A DNA stretch of 62,000 nucleotides from Zygnema cylindricum (lineage: Eukaryota > Streptophyta > Zygnematophyceae > Zygnematales > Zygnemataceae), in NCBI GenBank assembly GCA_037447655.1, contig JBBHKE010002852.1:1-62000 (forward strand), given 5' to 3'. Position 1 is the stretch's first letter. Each line of letters opens with the position of its first letter. This document shows, one piece after another, positions 8,601 to 19,186 of this stretch. The notes under the pieces were generated by a model that was not told the DNA's origin, made no database searches, and worked only from the letters and a program-made list of their open reading frames with translations. A program made the position numbers and the translations under genes.

Positions 8601-11543
8601 GCGACTTTCTTTGACTCTCTTACTATTTCTCTCTTCTAAGTATGTTTTTTTTCTCTCTTTCTCTCTATCTCTCTCCCACTTTGACTCTCTTTCTGCTTCT
8701 TAAATGTCTCTATTTCTCTCTTCTTCACCGTGTTTCTTTGACCTTCACACTGCCTCTCCTCAAATATGTATTTTTCGACTCTCTCTCTTTGTCTCCCTCC
8801 CCCCCCCCCCCCCCCCCCCCCCCCACTTCTCGTTTCTTGCAGGCCGACAAGATCAGCACCCTTGTAAAGGCTGCCAATGTGTCTGTGGAGGCCTACTGGC
8901 CCGGCCTCTTCGCCAAGCTCTTTGAGAAGAGAAGTGTGGAAGACCTCATCAGCAATGTGGGCTCAGGTATGTTATCTTATTTCAATATCAAAGAAAGTTT
9001 TTAGGAAAAGATTAGCTGCTTGCTTAAACATGTTTTTATTGCATTCTTATTTCACTGTTTTATTTGACAACACTTGGATTGTATCCCCAGAAGTTTTTCG
9101 GATGATCACTAGGGAAAGAATAATATAAAGAAGATAAATGACAAGTAAATAAAGAGGAAAAGAATAGAGAGGAAGAGAATATATCGAAAGGTTTGGAGGG
9201 GAAATTTACAATGAGGAATAAAATAGAGAGGAAAAGAGTAGAGAGGGAGAGAATAAATAACAGAGAGAGAATACTGCGGAAGAGAGGAAAGAGGAAGAAA
9301 AACAGTTTAGACAGGAAGAGAATAGAGAGAAAGTGAACAGTGAAGAGTAATTTAGAGAAATAAAAGGGAAACAAAGGAAGAAAAATGAGGAAGAGATTAA
9401 TAAAGATGAAGAGATAGGATAGGAGGAGAATAGGGAGGTTTAACATAGAGAGGAAGAGAATAGAGAGGAACTGATTAGTGGAAGTTTTGAAGAGACGAGA
9501 ATAACGAGGAAGAGATTGATGAGGAAGACCGAAGGGAAATGAATATAGAGGGAGAAAAAATGCATTTCTTTTAATCATTGAATCCACATTATAAATATTG
9601 TCGAGATTAACAGAATCATTTCAGAACAGAGCAAATGAAAAATATGAAGGGAGCAAACTGAAAAATGACAAGAACTGAGCGGATTAAAAAAGGTCTCATA
9701 AGAGAGCCAACTGTAAATGAGCAGAAAGTATGCCAAGAATAATAGAAGAGAATTATGTAAGAGAATAATTGAAGATAGTGAGTAGAAGAGTGATTAGAAA
9801 AGGATGATCAGACAAGAGGGAATATAAATGAGTGGGCCAGCTGTGCGTCCAGCTGCTGCCAGCTGGCAGCGTCGCAGTGGCTATGAAATTGAGTGAAAGA
9901 GTGAATTCCCGATAATTATAGAAGAGAGTAGAGGAGCTGAAAATTAAGTGAGTGGGTGTGCTGTGATGTGGGTGTTGCCAGGTGGCGGTGGCCCAGTGGC
10001 TGTGAGTGCCGCACCAGCTGCCGGAGGAGGAGGGGCGGCCGCCGTTGAGGAGAAGAAGGAAGAGGCCAAGAAGGAGGTAAGGGGGTTCGAAAGGGTTCAT
10101 AAGGGTTTAAAATGGTTTTGAAGGGGTTTATAGGTTTTAAAAGGGATTCAATGGGTTTAGAAGGGTGGGTTTAAAGGGGTTGGAAGGGTTAGATTGAAGA
10201 ATAGGTTATCAGTTCTGAAAAGGTTTTGAGCTGTCTATTCGTGTTTTGGACGTTATGGGTTAATTTGTTTTTGGTGGTAAAGAAGAAGCCGAGGAGGAGG
10301 AAAGGGTGGGTTGTTATGAAGGATAAATTTATTTTCTCTGCAAAGATTTTTATTTCTTTTGAGTTTCGAAAGTTACCATAATGGTTTTGAGGTTTCTTTT
10401 CTGTTCTTACTGTGCTACTGTAGGTTTTTTCTAGGGTTATGTAGGGTTTAGGAGGAGGTAAGGAAAGGGTTTGGAAGGTTTTGAAAAGAATAATAAATTA
10501 TCACCTTTGCACATATTTTCAGTTGGTACTTTTTTGAGGTTTTGGATTTGAAGGATTTTGTCGCAATTGTTTCTGTTCTCTAGATTACTAAGGTTTCAAA
10601 AACATGGAGAGCTATTTTGGTGATAGCTCTGGGGATTGCCTTAAATATGTTCTAAGTTAAAGAACGCCTAGGAGTTGTCGTCTTTTTACTGTTATCTGTG
10701 AAAAACTTAGATGATATGGTTTATGCCCTGAGGACATTCTTTTACTGATAAATTTTCATAATTCCAGGAATCAAGGATTACCAGTGTGCCTATTTTATGT
10801 TGTTATATCATGTTATTGTTATAGCATATTCTTTTATACCTCATAAATGAACACCAAAGGTGTGAGTCTAAATTGTATGAGACTTCCGTAGGTCTCATGC
10901 ATCATCTCCATTATTTCAAGGCATTTGAAAACCCCAGTATTTGAGCCCTCTATCTCTTTATGTCTGTATCTCTATGTAAACTTGTAAGGCCTACCTGCTT
11001 TTGACTATATTCGGAAACTTTGCTACTCACCTTTCTTTCTTCTCTTCCTGTCTCTTTTCTTCTCTTTTTCTGTACTCCTCTTTCTCGCTTATGCTCCTCA
11101 ATCCCTCGTTTGCTTCTCCTTTCTCTTCTCATTCTCTTCTCCTCTTGTTCTCTTTACTCTTATGATCAGTTGGAGTGTGTTTGACATGTTTGGTTAACAA
11201 TGTTGATATCAGTAAAGATAGCAGCAATTTCTGCCGTATTTGTATCCGGTATAACCTACAGACATGCTTCGTTTTTTTGGAAAAGGTTTTTCAATTTATC
11301 AACATTGGTCTAGAGTAACTCCTTTTATTCCAGCAGATATTGATCAAATCTGTCAAACTACATATGTAGATGTAATTGATTTGGTGTGCTTTGCGAATAA
11401 CTTGTAGGGTACTATTTAAAGGCTGTATTTTTTACCCCTTAAAGCTTGCCAGAAGTATCTTGACTGTTTTTCTCCTGGTTTTCTGTTTGCAGGAGGAGAA
11501 GGAGGAGTCAGACGATGACATGGGTTTCTCATTGTTCGACTAA
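8007..11543 (+). CDS. RPP1: 60S acidic ribosomal protein P1
   Basis: Coding exons are 8007-8075, 8843-8966, 9982-10076 and 11493-11543 (339 nt, 112 residues); all phases join cleanly. The protein opens [19 protein letters not shown], matching plant P1. It continues with the helical dimerisation domain (about residues 1-66), a Gly/Ala hinge (about 66-86), an [10 protein letters not shown] acidic-basic segment, and ends [12 protein letters not shown], the conserved P1/P2 tail. P1 pairs with P2 on P0 to form the flexible stalk of the cytosolic 60S subunit that recruits elongation factors. The start lies in GCCGCCATGG, a strong initiation context. The intron 1 donor is GTCAGT, weaker than consensus. 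Intron 1 is a CT/poly-C tract, intron 2 is GA-rich and holds a decayed copy of the exon 3 junction. Length and tail are normal, so the gene looks functional. Confidence 0.96.
8158..8824 (+). repeat. CT-rich tract and poly-C run in RPP1 intron 1
   Basis: Most of intron 1 is pyrimidine-rich (CTCTCTTTCTCTCTC) and ends in an approximately 25-base C run just before the 3' splice site. The long Ser/Leu/Phe ORFs across it in several frames are artefacts of the composition. Confidence 0.95.
9119..9560 (+). repeat. Purine-rich degenerate GAGGAAGAGAAT repeat in RPP1 intron 2
   Basis: A degenerate repeat with units like AGAGAGGAAGAGAATA spans about 440 bp. The 175-residue minus-strand ORF over it is low-complexity Ser/Leu/Phe and is not credible as a gene. 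Confidence 0.9.
9829..9890 (+). repeat. Decayed duplicate of the RPP1 intron 2/exon 3 junction
   Basis: The run GAGTGGG...GCTGCCAG|CTGGCAGCG..CAGTGGCTATGA at 9829-9890 resembles GAGTGGG...GTTGCCAG|GTGGCGGTGGCCCAGTGGCTGTGA at 9952-10013, 123 bp downstream. It includes an AG at the equivalent of the true splice acceptor but has lost the reading frame. It looks like a tandem duplication of acceptor plus exon start that has since degenerated. Confidence 0.65.
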
Positions 11544-13724
11544 AAAAACGAAAACAACAGGGAAGGGAGATGCTCGTGAATGGGCATGCATTGTTATGTT
11601 GTAGGTTCGTTCCAAGTCGAACATTTTTTCTGCGAGGTACATTTATAAGCAGAGCCTCTGTCATTTGTAGAAAAGTGAAAAAGAAAAAGCTTATATGGGC
11701 ATGCCTACAAGCTGGCCTCTAAAATGTCGTGTGCAATTTATGGAAAGCTTTAATGGAAAGCTAATCATCGAGATATCGGCGCCTCACATGTTATCAATCT
11801 GAATCTCCTTTGTTTTTCTCCATTTGAGTTTTCTTGAGGCAATTCTTTCATCTGGGATGTGTGCCTTTTAAGGATTACTGCATATATGTTTTTTGGAAAA
11901 CAGACCAATGTCACTTTGGTTGGTGAGACATGAGATTATGTGAAGTTTTAGCAATGAATTGGAACAGGTTTTGGAAAAGGTTGAGTGGTAAGTGGAACAG
12001 ATAAAATGTCGAATATTTTTTTGGCGATCTCATGTTGAAGACATTTTTAAGACGTGTTTTTCGCGTGTTTCAATGAAGATTACTTCATGAAATCAGTCCC
12101 TCGAATAAATTGGTTCTTATCGAAGCGCTTGCATGTTGAAAATGAAGGATTGTAACTCGCTGCTAGTCACGTTTCAACACAGTCAATGTAATTATTTGCT
12201 TCCGGGGATTGTTTGCGGTCATCCCCTATCCGAAATGCTTTGGAATGGCATAGGCCATGACAAAGGACAGATATCTATCATGAGCATATCGCAACATGTT
12301 ACGCTCACAAAAGTTAAGCATTCGTTGGAAAAGTGAAGTGTTTTTCTTATGCTTCTGTGAAACTCATTACACATAATAGTGTAATGTATTGCGACCTGTT
12401 CCTTACTGTGACAAGCTGATGGTGGCTCCCACGAGTAAAGTCGTTCGCGGCTCACATTATCAGCTCGCTATTTTTCTTTGGTTATTTTATGATTAGTCAT
12501 GTCATTCTATACCGTAGCAGACTCAAATTTTTGGACTTGGGATATTGTTTCTAGACATTAGGGGTATTTGTGTGTACTTGGTTTAAATGACTGCTGAGGC
12601 CTCAATTGCCCTTGCCAATTCAAATGATGAACAGCGGTATTGGGAATGGTTGATTGTAAATCATCTGAGTCATGGACAATAGAAAAAGAAAAGCAATGAT
12701 GAAATTGGATAAACCAATACGAAATAAACCAAACAAGTAGTGCGAAGCAGTGAATAAAAACGAAATGATGAATACATCTAGCGAAGGAGGTGTCAGAACG
12801 GAACACAGCAGCAGTAGAGAACAATATTAAAACTAAGTCAACGAAACTGCACCAAATTACAGTGATAAAACTTGTACTGAATATCTATAATGGTAACACG
12901 TTTGAGTACATGGAAATAAAGAAACAAAGGCAAAAACGGAACCGGAAAACTGTATGTGGCTGGGAGTTCAACTAGAAGGAAAAACATTGTGGAAGAAAGT
13001 AACGCACAATACAAGGGCAAGCGAGTATCTTTCCAAATCTTTCATTACTCCTGGGCGGCTCAACAGGATCCTACGTGGTACCAATCGCAATCTAGCACTT
13101 GGGAAATTTTTGCATCACTGGCACGACCTGATGGAAAGGTGTTACAAATATTACTGCCAGTAAACGTGACCGTATGACTACTGGGAAAGCCTGATGGAAG
13201 GTTACCCTAACACTAATGGTGATACGCGGTGGTAGTGTCTCATTGCATACTGTATTGATGTAAACCACATTTGATCTCACAAAGTGCATTTCTCCATGCC
13301 TATCGTTGTTTTTGTGCATCAACATACCTACAAATTTAATTAAATTAATTAATTAAGTTAATTAATTTATTATGATTGTTATTTTTTATTTAGTTTCATT
13401 ACAAAGTCAACAAAAAAGGATATGGTCAGGAGCACTATTTACAAGCAACTTTTTTAGATAGTACTTTTTTCGTACTATTTGTATGCAAAAATAAAATACA
13501 ATGGTATTAGAATATGTATAGAACAACATGATGGTATTATGATGGCTAAGCATGTTAACCACTTTTTTTCAAGCAATCTTTTCTTATTGTGAAACAACTC
13601 AAATACAACATTGTAATTTTTGACCTATAGTAGTATCGTAACCCTAATTTGAAAACTGTCTTTCTAATACTATCAGATCTTCATCTGGTATCAATGAATC
13701 TCCAAAAGGTCGTCAAATTCAACT
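11544..13724. other. RPP1 3' flank, no gene recognised
   Basis: The first few hundred bases must contain the P1 3' UTR, but no decisive poly(A) signal was singled out. ORFs at 12133-13177 and on the minus strand lack splice context and family resemblance. A TTAATTAA-rich AT block lies at 13331-13372. Confidence 0.5.
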
Positions 13725-14066
13725 CTCCTCTCCTCTCTCCTCCTCGCTCCCTCTCTCCTCTCCTCTCTCCTTCCTCCCTCTCTCCTCTCCTCTCTCCTTC
13801 CTCCCTCTCTCCTCTCCTCGCTCCCTCTCTCCTCTCCTCTCTCCTCTCCTTTCTCGTCTCTCTCTCCTCTCTCCTCGCCTCTCTCCTTTCTCCTCGCTCC
13901 CTCTCTCCTCCTCGCTCCCTCTCTCCTCTCCTCTCTCCTCTCTCTCTCCTCTCTCCCCTCTCCTTTCTCCTCTCTCTCTCCTCTCCTCTCTCTCTCTCCT
14001 CTCCTTATTGTCCTTTCTCTCCTCTCACTCTATCCTTCTCACCCTCTCTCCATCTCTCCCTCTCGA
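13725..14066 (+). repeat. CT-rich (TCTCC)n-like tract
   Basis: About 340 bp of nearly pure pyrimidine with units TCTCC and CTCCCTC. It faces a purine tract of similar unit on the same strand about 125 bp downstream (14190-14402), so the two can pair as inverted repeats. Confidence 0.95.
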
Positions 14067-14189
14067 AAATCGATCTTCCTGAATGGCTCTATTTGAGAAA
14101 CTGAATAAAATGCTCCTTTTTGTAAATCATTTTTTTTATGAGCATTTTAGAACTGAAAAATAACTTGCATCATGTATTTTATGGGTGAA

Positions 14190-14402
14190 GAGGGAAGGAG
14201 AGGGCATTGGAGGAGAGGAGAGGAGAGAAGAGAGGAGGGGATAGCGGAAGAGAGAGGAGGGGATAGCGGAAGAGAGAGGAGGAGAGGGAAGGAGGAGGTA
14301 TCGGATGAGGGGGGAGCACAGGAGAGGGCGGGAGAGGGAAGTAAGGGGAAGCAGAGGGGAGAATGGAGAGGGAGGAGAAAGGAAGTGGAGGAGAAGAAAT
14401 AA
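14190..14402 (+). repeat. GA-rich (GGAGA)n-like tract
   Basis: About 210 bp of nearly pure purine with units GGAGAGG and GGATAGCGGAAGAGAGA. ORFs on both strands over it are compositional artefacts. Confidence 0.95.
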
Positions 14403-14757
14403 GGTGAGGGGGCAGCATGACATCTCTTTAACTTTTATCAGCTGGTTACCGTAGGAGACAGATGGGAAACCTTCCCTCAAACTTGAAAGCCTTTTTGTCA
14501 CTCAATCGTTTGGACCTACGATGAGAAGAAAGAAAAATAAGTAACCGGATGCTTTTGATATAAAAGTTTCTTATTCAATTAACAATCTTTCATTGTGAGG
14601 CGATGTGTTTGATGGAGAAGCTATGGCGTTTTTACCTTTATACCATGAATAGAGTTGATCCGCTTTTCAACTTCTCAACTGCTCTACTGCTTCTAAATAA
14701 ATCGTGATACGATTTCATTAAAAATCGGGTGTTAGCCTGATGAAAAATATCATACTA

Positions 14758-14870
14758 TGCTCATAAAATGGTCAAAAAACGCTCGTAAACTTATCATAAA
14801 ATGCTCATAAGATTCTCATGAAAATTTCTCATAAAATGCTCGTAAAATGCTCTTAATTGCTTGTAAAATG
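14758..14870 (+). repeat. Degenerate short tandem repeat, unit like CTCATAAAATG
   Basis: About eight degenerate copies of CTCATAAAATG or CTCGTAAAATG follow each other, with spacers of a few bases. Nothing else was recognised between 14403 and 15821. Confidence 0.75.
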
Positions 14871-15821
14871 TGATCTTATACTATGTTAATAAGACAGAAT
14901 AGCTCGACTACAGAGAAGTCAAATGTCTTAAACTATTTAAAAGATTGATTCGGCTAATTTTGGAGGGAATTGGAGCGAAACACCTTAACAAATATTTACT
15001 TTAATTTTCCAAGGAAGGATTTTAAACAACGTTTAAAGGACTTTTTTTTATTATTCCTGTATGGAGACTGAGAGAGGTCCATGAAATATCATAACAATAC
15101 CATCTCCATGGTAATGGCTAATGGCTAATATGTTCTTAAGAAAAGAAAATTTATTGCAAAAGTGCGATGGAAAAAACCATCGAAAAAGGGTAAAGAAAAA
15201 TAAAAAAGGAAAAAAGATGCGATCCTAAGTAGAAGTTCCACCCAAGGCTTACAAGGTTGATAGATTCGCAAGGTTCGTTGGTCCGCCCTATATATATAGT
15301 TGCCTTGTACCTTTCCCGTTTTTCCCTTCAGGATTGCACCTTCTGGAAGCCTCCAATGTGTAACACGCTTTTGCTTACAGGAACTTTTTTTGTCGGCTTT
15401 GTGGCTGACCTACCATCAACAGGAAAGGGAATACGCGCTCCAAAGCCAGCTATTTTCGTGCTCATGTTTATTAGTTACCTTTTGTTCATAATTTTTAATA
15501 ACTTCTAGACCGAAAAAAGGGGTACACAAATGGGTGGCCTGACCAAGAAATGCAAACAAACGATAGCCAAAAAACATAAGATTAAAAAACGCAAACAAAA
15601 GATAAGTTACAAAGGCAAGTGAGAATAGGCCATATTGTGTGACATTTATGATGATGGCCATGAGCCATAAGTGGAAGATGAGGAACCGTTGCTTGCACTT
15701 TGAAACAACATCATGTTGCTCACAATATGTAAGGGTAATTTCAAGTTGTAGATTTTTTCTTAGCAAAATGTCTCTCTTGTAAACTTACAACAGCAAAACA
15801 AAACGGTGATGGAGAGATCAA

Positions 15822-16090
15822 TCAATCAATCATTGAATTAATGAATCAATGAATCAATGAATGAATGAATGAATGAATCAATCAATCATTCAATCAATCA
15901 ATGAATCAATCAATTAATCAATCAATCAAACATTCTATGAATAAATGAATTAATGAACCAGTGAATAAGTGAATCAATGAATCAATGAATCAATGAATGA
16001 ATCGATGAATCAATAAATCAATGAATGAATAAATCAATGAATGAATAAATCAATGAATGAATAAATCAATGAATGAATGCATGAATCAAT
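15822..16090 (+). repeat. ATCA/ATGA tetranucleotide array, left part
   Basis: Mixed AATC and AATG tetramers run continuously up to the insertion point of element D1. The array resumes at 16704, so D1 inserted into a pre-existing array. Confidence 0.95.
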
Positions 16091-16703
16091 TGCTGCATTC
16101 ACACTAGAAATGGATGATGAATGAGATGAGGAAATGAATGATCCCGTACCATTAATTCCGCAAAAAAAAAAACAGAGGTGCTAAACAGGTCGACCGCTCG
16201 ACTGTCAACTTTTTTGGAGCGTAGTGACGGACAAAATATACTATTTGGAGCGTAGCGACTGACAAAACATACGGTCAAGTGCGTCAAAACCGGACAACTG
16301 TGGTAAGTCATATTCTTTTCCGGAAAACCTTTTCGGAATGCAGAAATCAGACTTTGAAAAAACATGAAGTCGTATCTTGAATGAATGATCCGTACTGTAA
16401 CGAAATTTCCTAAAATGCTAACCCATAAACAAATAGCCAATCAAAATCATCTAAAATAGAACGTAAAAAAATGTAAATTTAAAACTTCTTTGGAACTTTG
16501 ACGAAACGTCCTCCCCCTTTCTTACCGATGGTTTGGTACGGACGGATTTGAGTCATCGGCGACTAATCGTACGGCAAGATGAATCACATCGCAACGTTTT
16601 TGTTGACGTGAGGTGACGTCAAGGGAGATTCACGTCCAAACAAAAAAAAATGACATTCATTTACTATCTCATTCATCATCCATTTCTAGTGTGAATGCAG
16701 CAA
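16091..16703. mobile_element. Family D MITE, copy D1 (about 613 bp)
   Basis: Inverted ends of about 45 bp start TTGCTGCATTCACACTAG and end with the inverse; AAT flanks both tips. The interior contains TTTGGAGCGTAG twice, a motif also found (inverted) in copy D2 at about 53585, where the ends are related (TGCGTGGTTCACACT). There is no transposase. The superfamily is uncertain. Confidence 0.85.
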
Positions 16704-17045
16704 ATGAATCAATGAATGAACGAATGAATGAATGAATCAATTAACCAATCAATCAGTGAATCAATGAATCAATGAATGAATCGATGAATCAATAAATCAA
16801 TGAATGAATAAATCAATGAATCAATGAATAAATCAACGAATCAATAAATCAATGAATGAATCAATGAATCAATGAATGAATGAATAAATCAATCATTCAA
16901 TCAGTGAATCAATGAATCAATCAATCAATGAATCAATGAATCAATCAATTAATCAATCAAGGGAATAATAATGTCTCCAAAAAAAGAAAAATAAATGAAT
17001 GAATGAATGAATGAATCAATGAATGAATCAATTAATCAATCAAGG
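16704..17045 (+). repeat. ATCA/ATGA tetranucleotide array, right part
   Basis: The array continues after D1 and is interrupted at about 16960 by a short GGGAATAATAATGTCTCC segment. That segment recurs as GGCCGTGATAATGTCTCC after the last tetramers near 17043. A similar sentence (GGCAAAACAAAAACAGTGATGG) occurs on both sides of the whole array (about 15790 and 17160), suggesting that the array arose within a duplicated block. Confidence 0.9.
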
Positions 17046-17296
17046 CCGTGATAATGTCTCCAAAAGAATAATAAAATTTTCATAAAAGAAGACAGCTAGA
17101 CATATTGTGCCAATCGTACCTAACTTCGCTTTGCCAAACGCCAAAATTTAAAGCTTACAATGGCAAAACAAAAACAGTGATGGAAAAACAACAATGAAGG
17201 TCATAATAATGTCGACAAGATAATGATCACATTGTTTTTCATCAAAGAAAAAACTAAACAAAATTGTACTTCTATTTTGCTAAAAAACTACCCTAA

Positions 17297-17800
17297 TCAG
17301 CATTTTAACCTAATACAGTCTCCAATAGCAGCAAATTTCCCTATTATTCGACTGACAAACTTTTCTATCCGCCTCCTAGAAGTCACTGCAGACTCGTCAC
17401 TCTCCGACTCTTCGCAATAATTGCCTCTTCCAAACTGCTTGTCTTTAGCTTCACAATCTGCCAAACTGCCATCCGCCTCTTGCCCTTTCTGTACACCTGT
17501 CACGTTCGCACGCCGCGACCAGTCTTCTAAACCTTCAATGACAGAATATAAATCTTTTTTTTTTTTTTGATTCGAGCTGCAATCCAAAACGACAGAGAAA
17601 AACTGCTGGCCGCTAAAAGTTAAACGCGCCGACATTTTCTCTGAAAGCTTATTGGTTACTTCTAAATATTCAGTCTGTCGTGTTTCATTGCTGGAAACTG
17701 ATGCTTTACAGTATTCGTCCGTACAGTCATCTGACAGGCTGATGTACACAAAGGAATTGCTTTTGGAGACCTGCCGAGAAACAAAGGGAGCATAAGCCAT
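17297..17800 (-). CDS. Hypothetical protein, weak candidate
   Basis: A 167-codon open frame runs from ATG at 17800 (MAYAPFVSRQVSK) to a stop at 17297. The composition is mixed and not low-complexity, with a KKKK run from a 12-base T tract on the plus strand and an acidic EESESDESAV patch near the C-terminus. No family is recognised. A possible splice acceptor (CTCGGCAG) lies just inside the frame, so the real exon may begin at VSKSNS. Adjacent minus-strand open frames at 18206-18550 could belong to the same gene, but no splice path through 17801-18205 is evident. A chance ORF remains possible. Confidence 0.3.
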   Translation of the reverse strand: MAYAPFVSRQVSKSNSFVYISLSDDCTDEYCKASVSSNETRQTEYLEVTNKLSEKMSARLTFSGQQFFSVVLDCSSNQKKKKDLYSVIEGLEDWSRRANVTGVQKGQEADGSLADCEAKDKQFGRGNYCEESESDESAVTSRRRIEKFVSRIIGKFAAIGDCIRLKC

Positions 17801-18205
17801 GGAGAATACCAAAACAAGGAAACACAAGAAGAAAGTAAGAGAGAATTCCGGGATTTCCGGTTAGGGTAAGAAAAGAATGGCAGGAGGATTCCAGGATTTC
17901 CGGTCTGTGTAAGGAAAGAATGGAGAACTACAAGATAAGCACAGCTAGGTAGGCTCCTGTTTTATACAACTAAAAGTTAAAAGTGAGAAGGAAGCACTCA
18001 TGTTCCATGGAAAAGCAAAAGACAATGTAGGACAAAGTGACGTAACCTTTCACTTTTTTTGTGTGAAACATGGAAAGCGTTCAGTGGTACAGAAAACGTG
18101 CGAAAAAGGAAGTATAGGGAAGAATTTCTTAGAGGAAAGGACAAATAGGTTTGAAACTCTGCAGCAGTTACCGCTGAACGATGCCTACGTTTACGATGAT
18201 TTGTC

Positions 18206-18550
18206 CTAAACGACAAGGGGACGGAGAAGCTGCGACCATGCAGACAGTCGCACCGGATACGAAGCATTGCCGTTAGATTTCATCTGAACGAGTATTAATT
18301 GGCTAAGCGATTGCTCGATGTCGTCAGCGATGAGCATGAGCTGATGGTTTACCATCTGATGGTACCACGTAGCAGCGTGATCCCGTGCCGAGGACTCGAA
18401 ATCTAAAAAGGTGACAAAAGAACGGCAATAATCCGACAATTTTTTGTGGACAAATGTTTAACGACAAACCGTCATGCGGCTCAATCTCCGCCTCTCCGGT
18501 CAATGCAAATTGTAACATTATACATGGAAATGTTGAAATGGAAACTTACG
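18206..18550 (-). CDS. Possible two-exon small protein, incomplete model
   Basis: A consensus donor (GAC|GTAAGT, minus strand, exon end at 18550) can be joined in phase to an acceptor at 18394. This gives a segment ending YAEWQD followed by SSARDHAATWYHQMVNHQL and a helix-like stretch to a stop at 18206. The second exon has natural protein-like composition. The 5' end is not resolved; an in-frame ATG lies near 18705. It would be divergent to the UBX gene starting at 19187. The product is not recognised. Confidence 0.3.
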
Positions 18551-19186
18551 TCTTGCCATTCCGCATATCGAGGAAGGTGTCGATCTTCATTGCTAAACTG
18601 GAATCTGCATGCATTTCCGAAATTACGGCCTCTGACTGATCTATGTACGGAAGAGTTACAGGCTACAGAACTAGACGCTGCACTGAACAGTATACATAAT
18701 GTACACATGGGCGCAGTACAAATGTACGATAAAGACTGGCGCTTACATATGTTTGCGACTTTACGGCAACCGTCAAGTCTTGACGTCTTGTTTACTTCTC
18801 CTCTGGAATTCCGAAAATGCGGAAGCAACGTTTTGTACCGTCATGTACCGTACAGTACCACTGCCGTACAAACACATGGCAAACATTCTAGTGTTCAAGC
18901 TGCCTGTCTTCCTCAACCATTTCCTCGAGCGCTCGGGCATGGCCATGGAAAGTCACTAGTCTTCTCTTACTAAAGCACTACACCTGAAATTCTGGAAGCC
19001 GACCTACCGCTAAGTGACCCGGAGTATTGCAAAGTTCCCCTCGCAGGAAATCATTTAATAAAACGTAAAGGAGTCAGGCTGTTTCGCAGTAAAAGCTGGT
19101 TTGATTCGAGATTCCAAACAAGATCCTTTTTATTCTTTCTTATTGATCACTTGTGTATGGTAACTGTAAGCTTGTAAGGATACAGT

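Noticed and set aside
8266-9004. Several long Ser/Leu/Phe ORFs in different frames
   Set aside because: They lie in the CT/poly-C tract of RPP1 intron 1 and exist because CT repeats have no stops in most frames.
9060-9587. 175-codon minus-strand ORF
   Set aside because: It is the complement of the GA-rich repeat in RPP1 intron 2, low complexity, with no homology-like features.
13649-14501. ORFs of 76-151 codons on both strands
   Set aside because: They are read-throughs of the CT and GA tracts.
15822-17045. CRISPR-like regular repeat array
   Set aside because: The repeats are 4-bp tetramers without unique spacers, in plant nuclear DNA.
17297-18828. One continuous minus-strand gene across the whole stretch
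   Set aside because: No in-phase splice path could be found between 17801 and 18205, so the two candidates are listed separately with low confidence.
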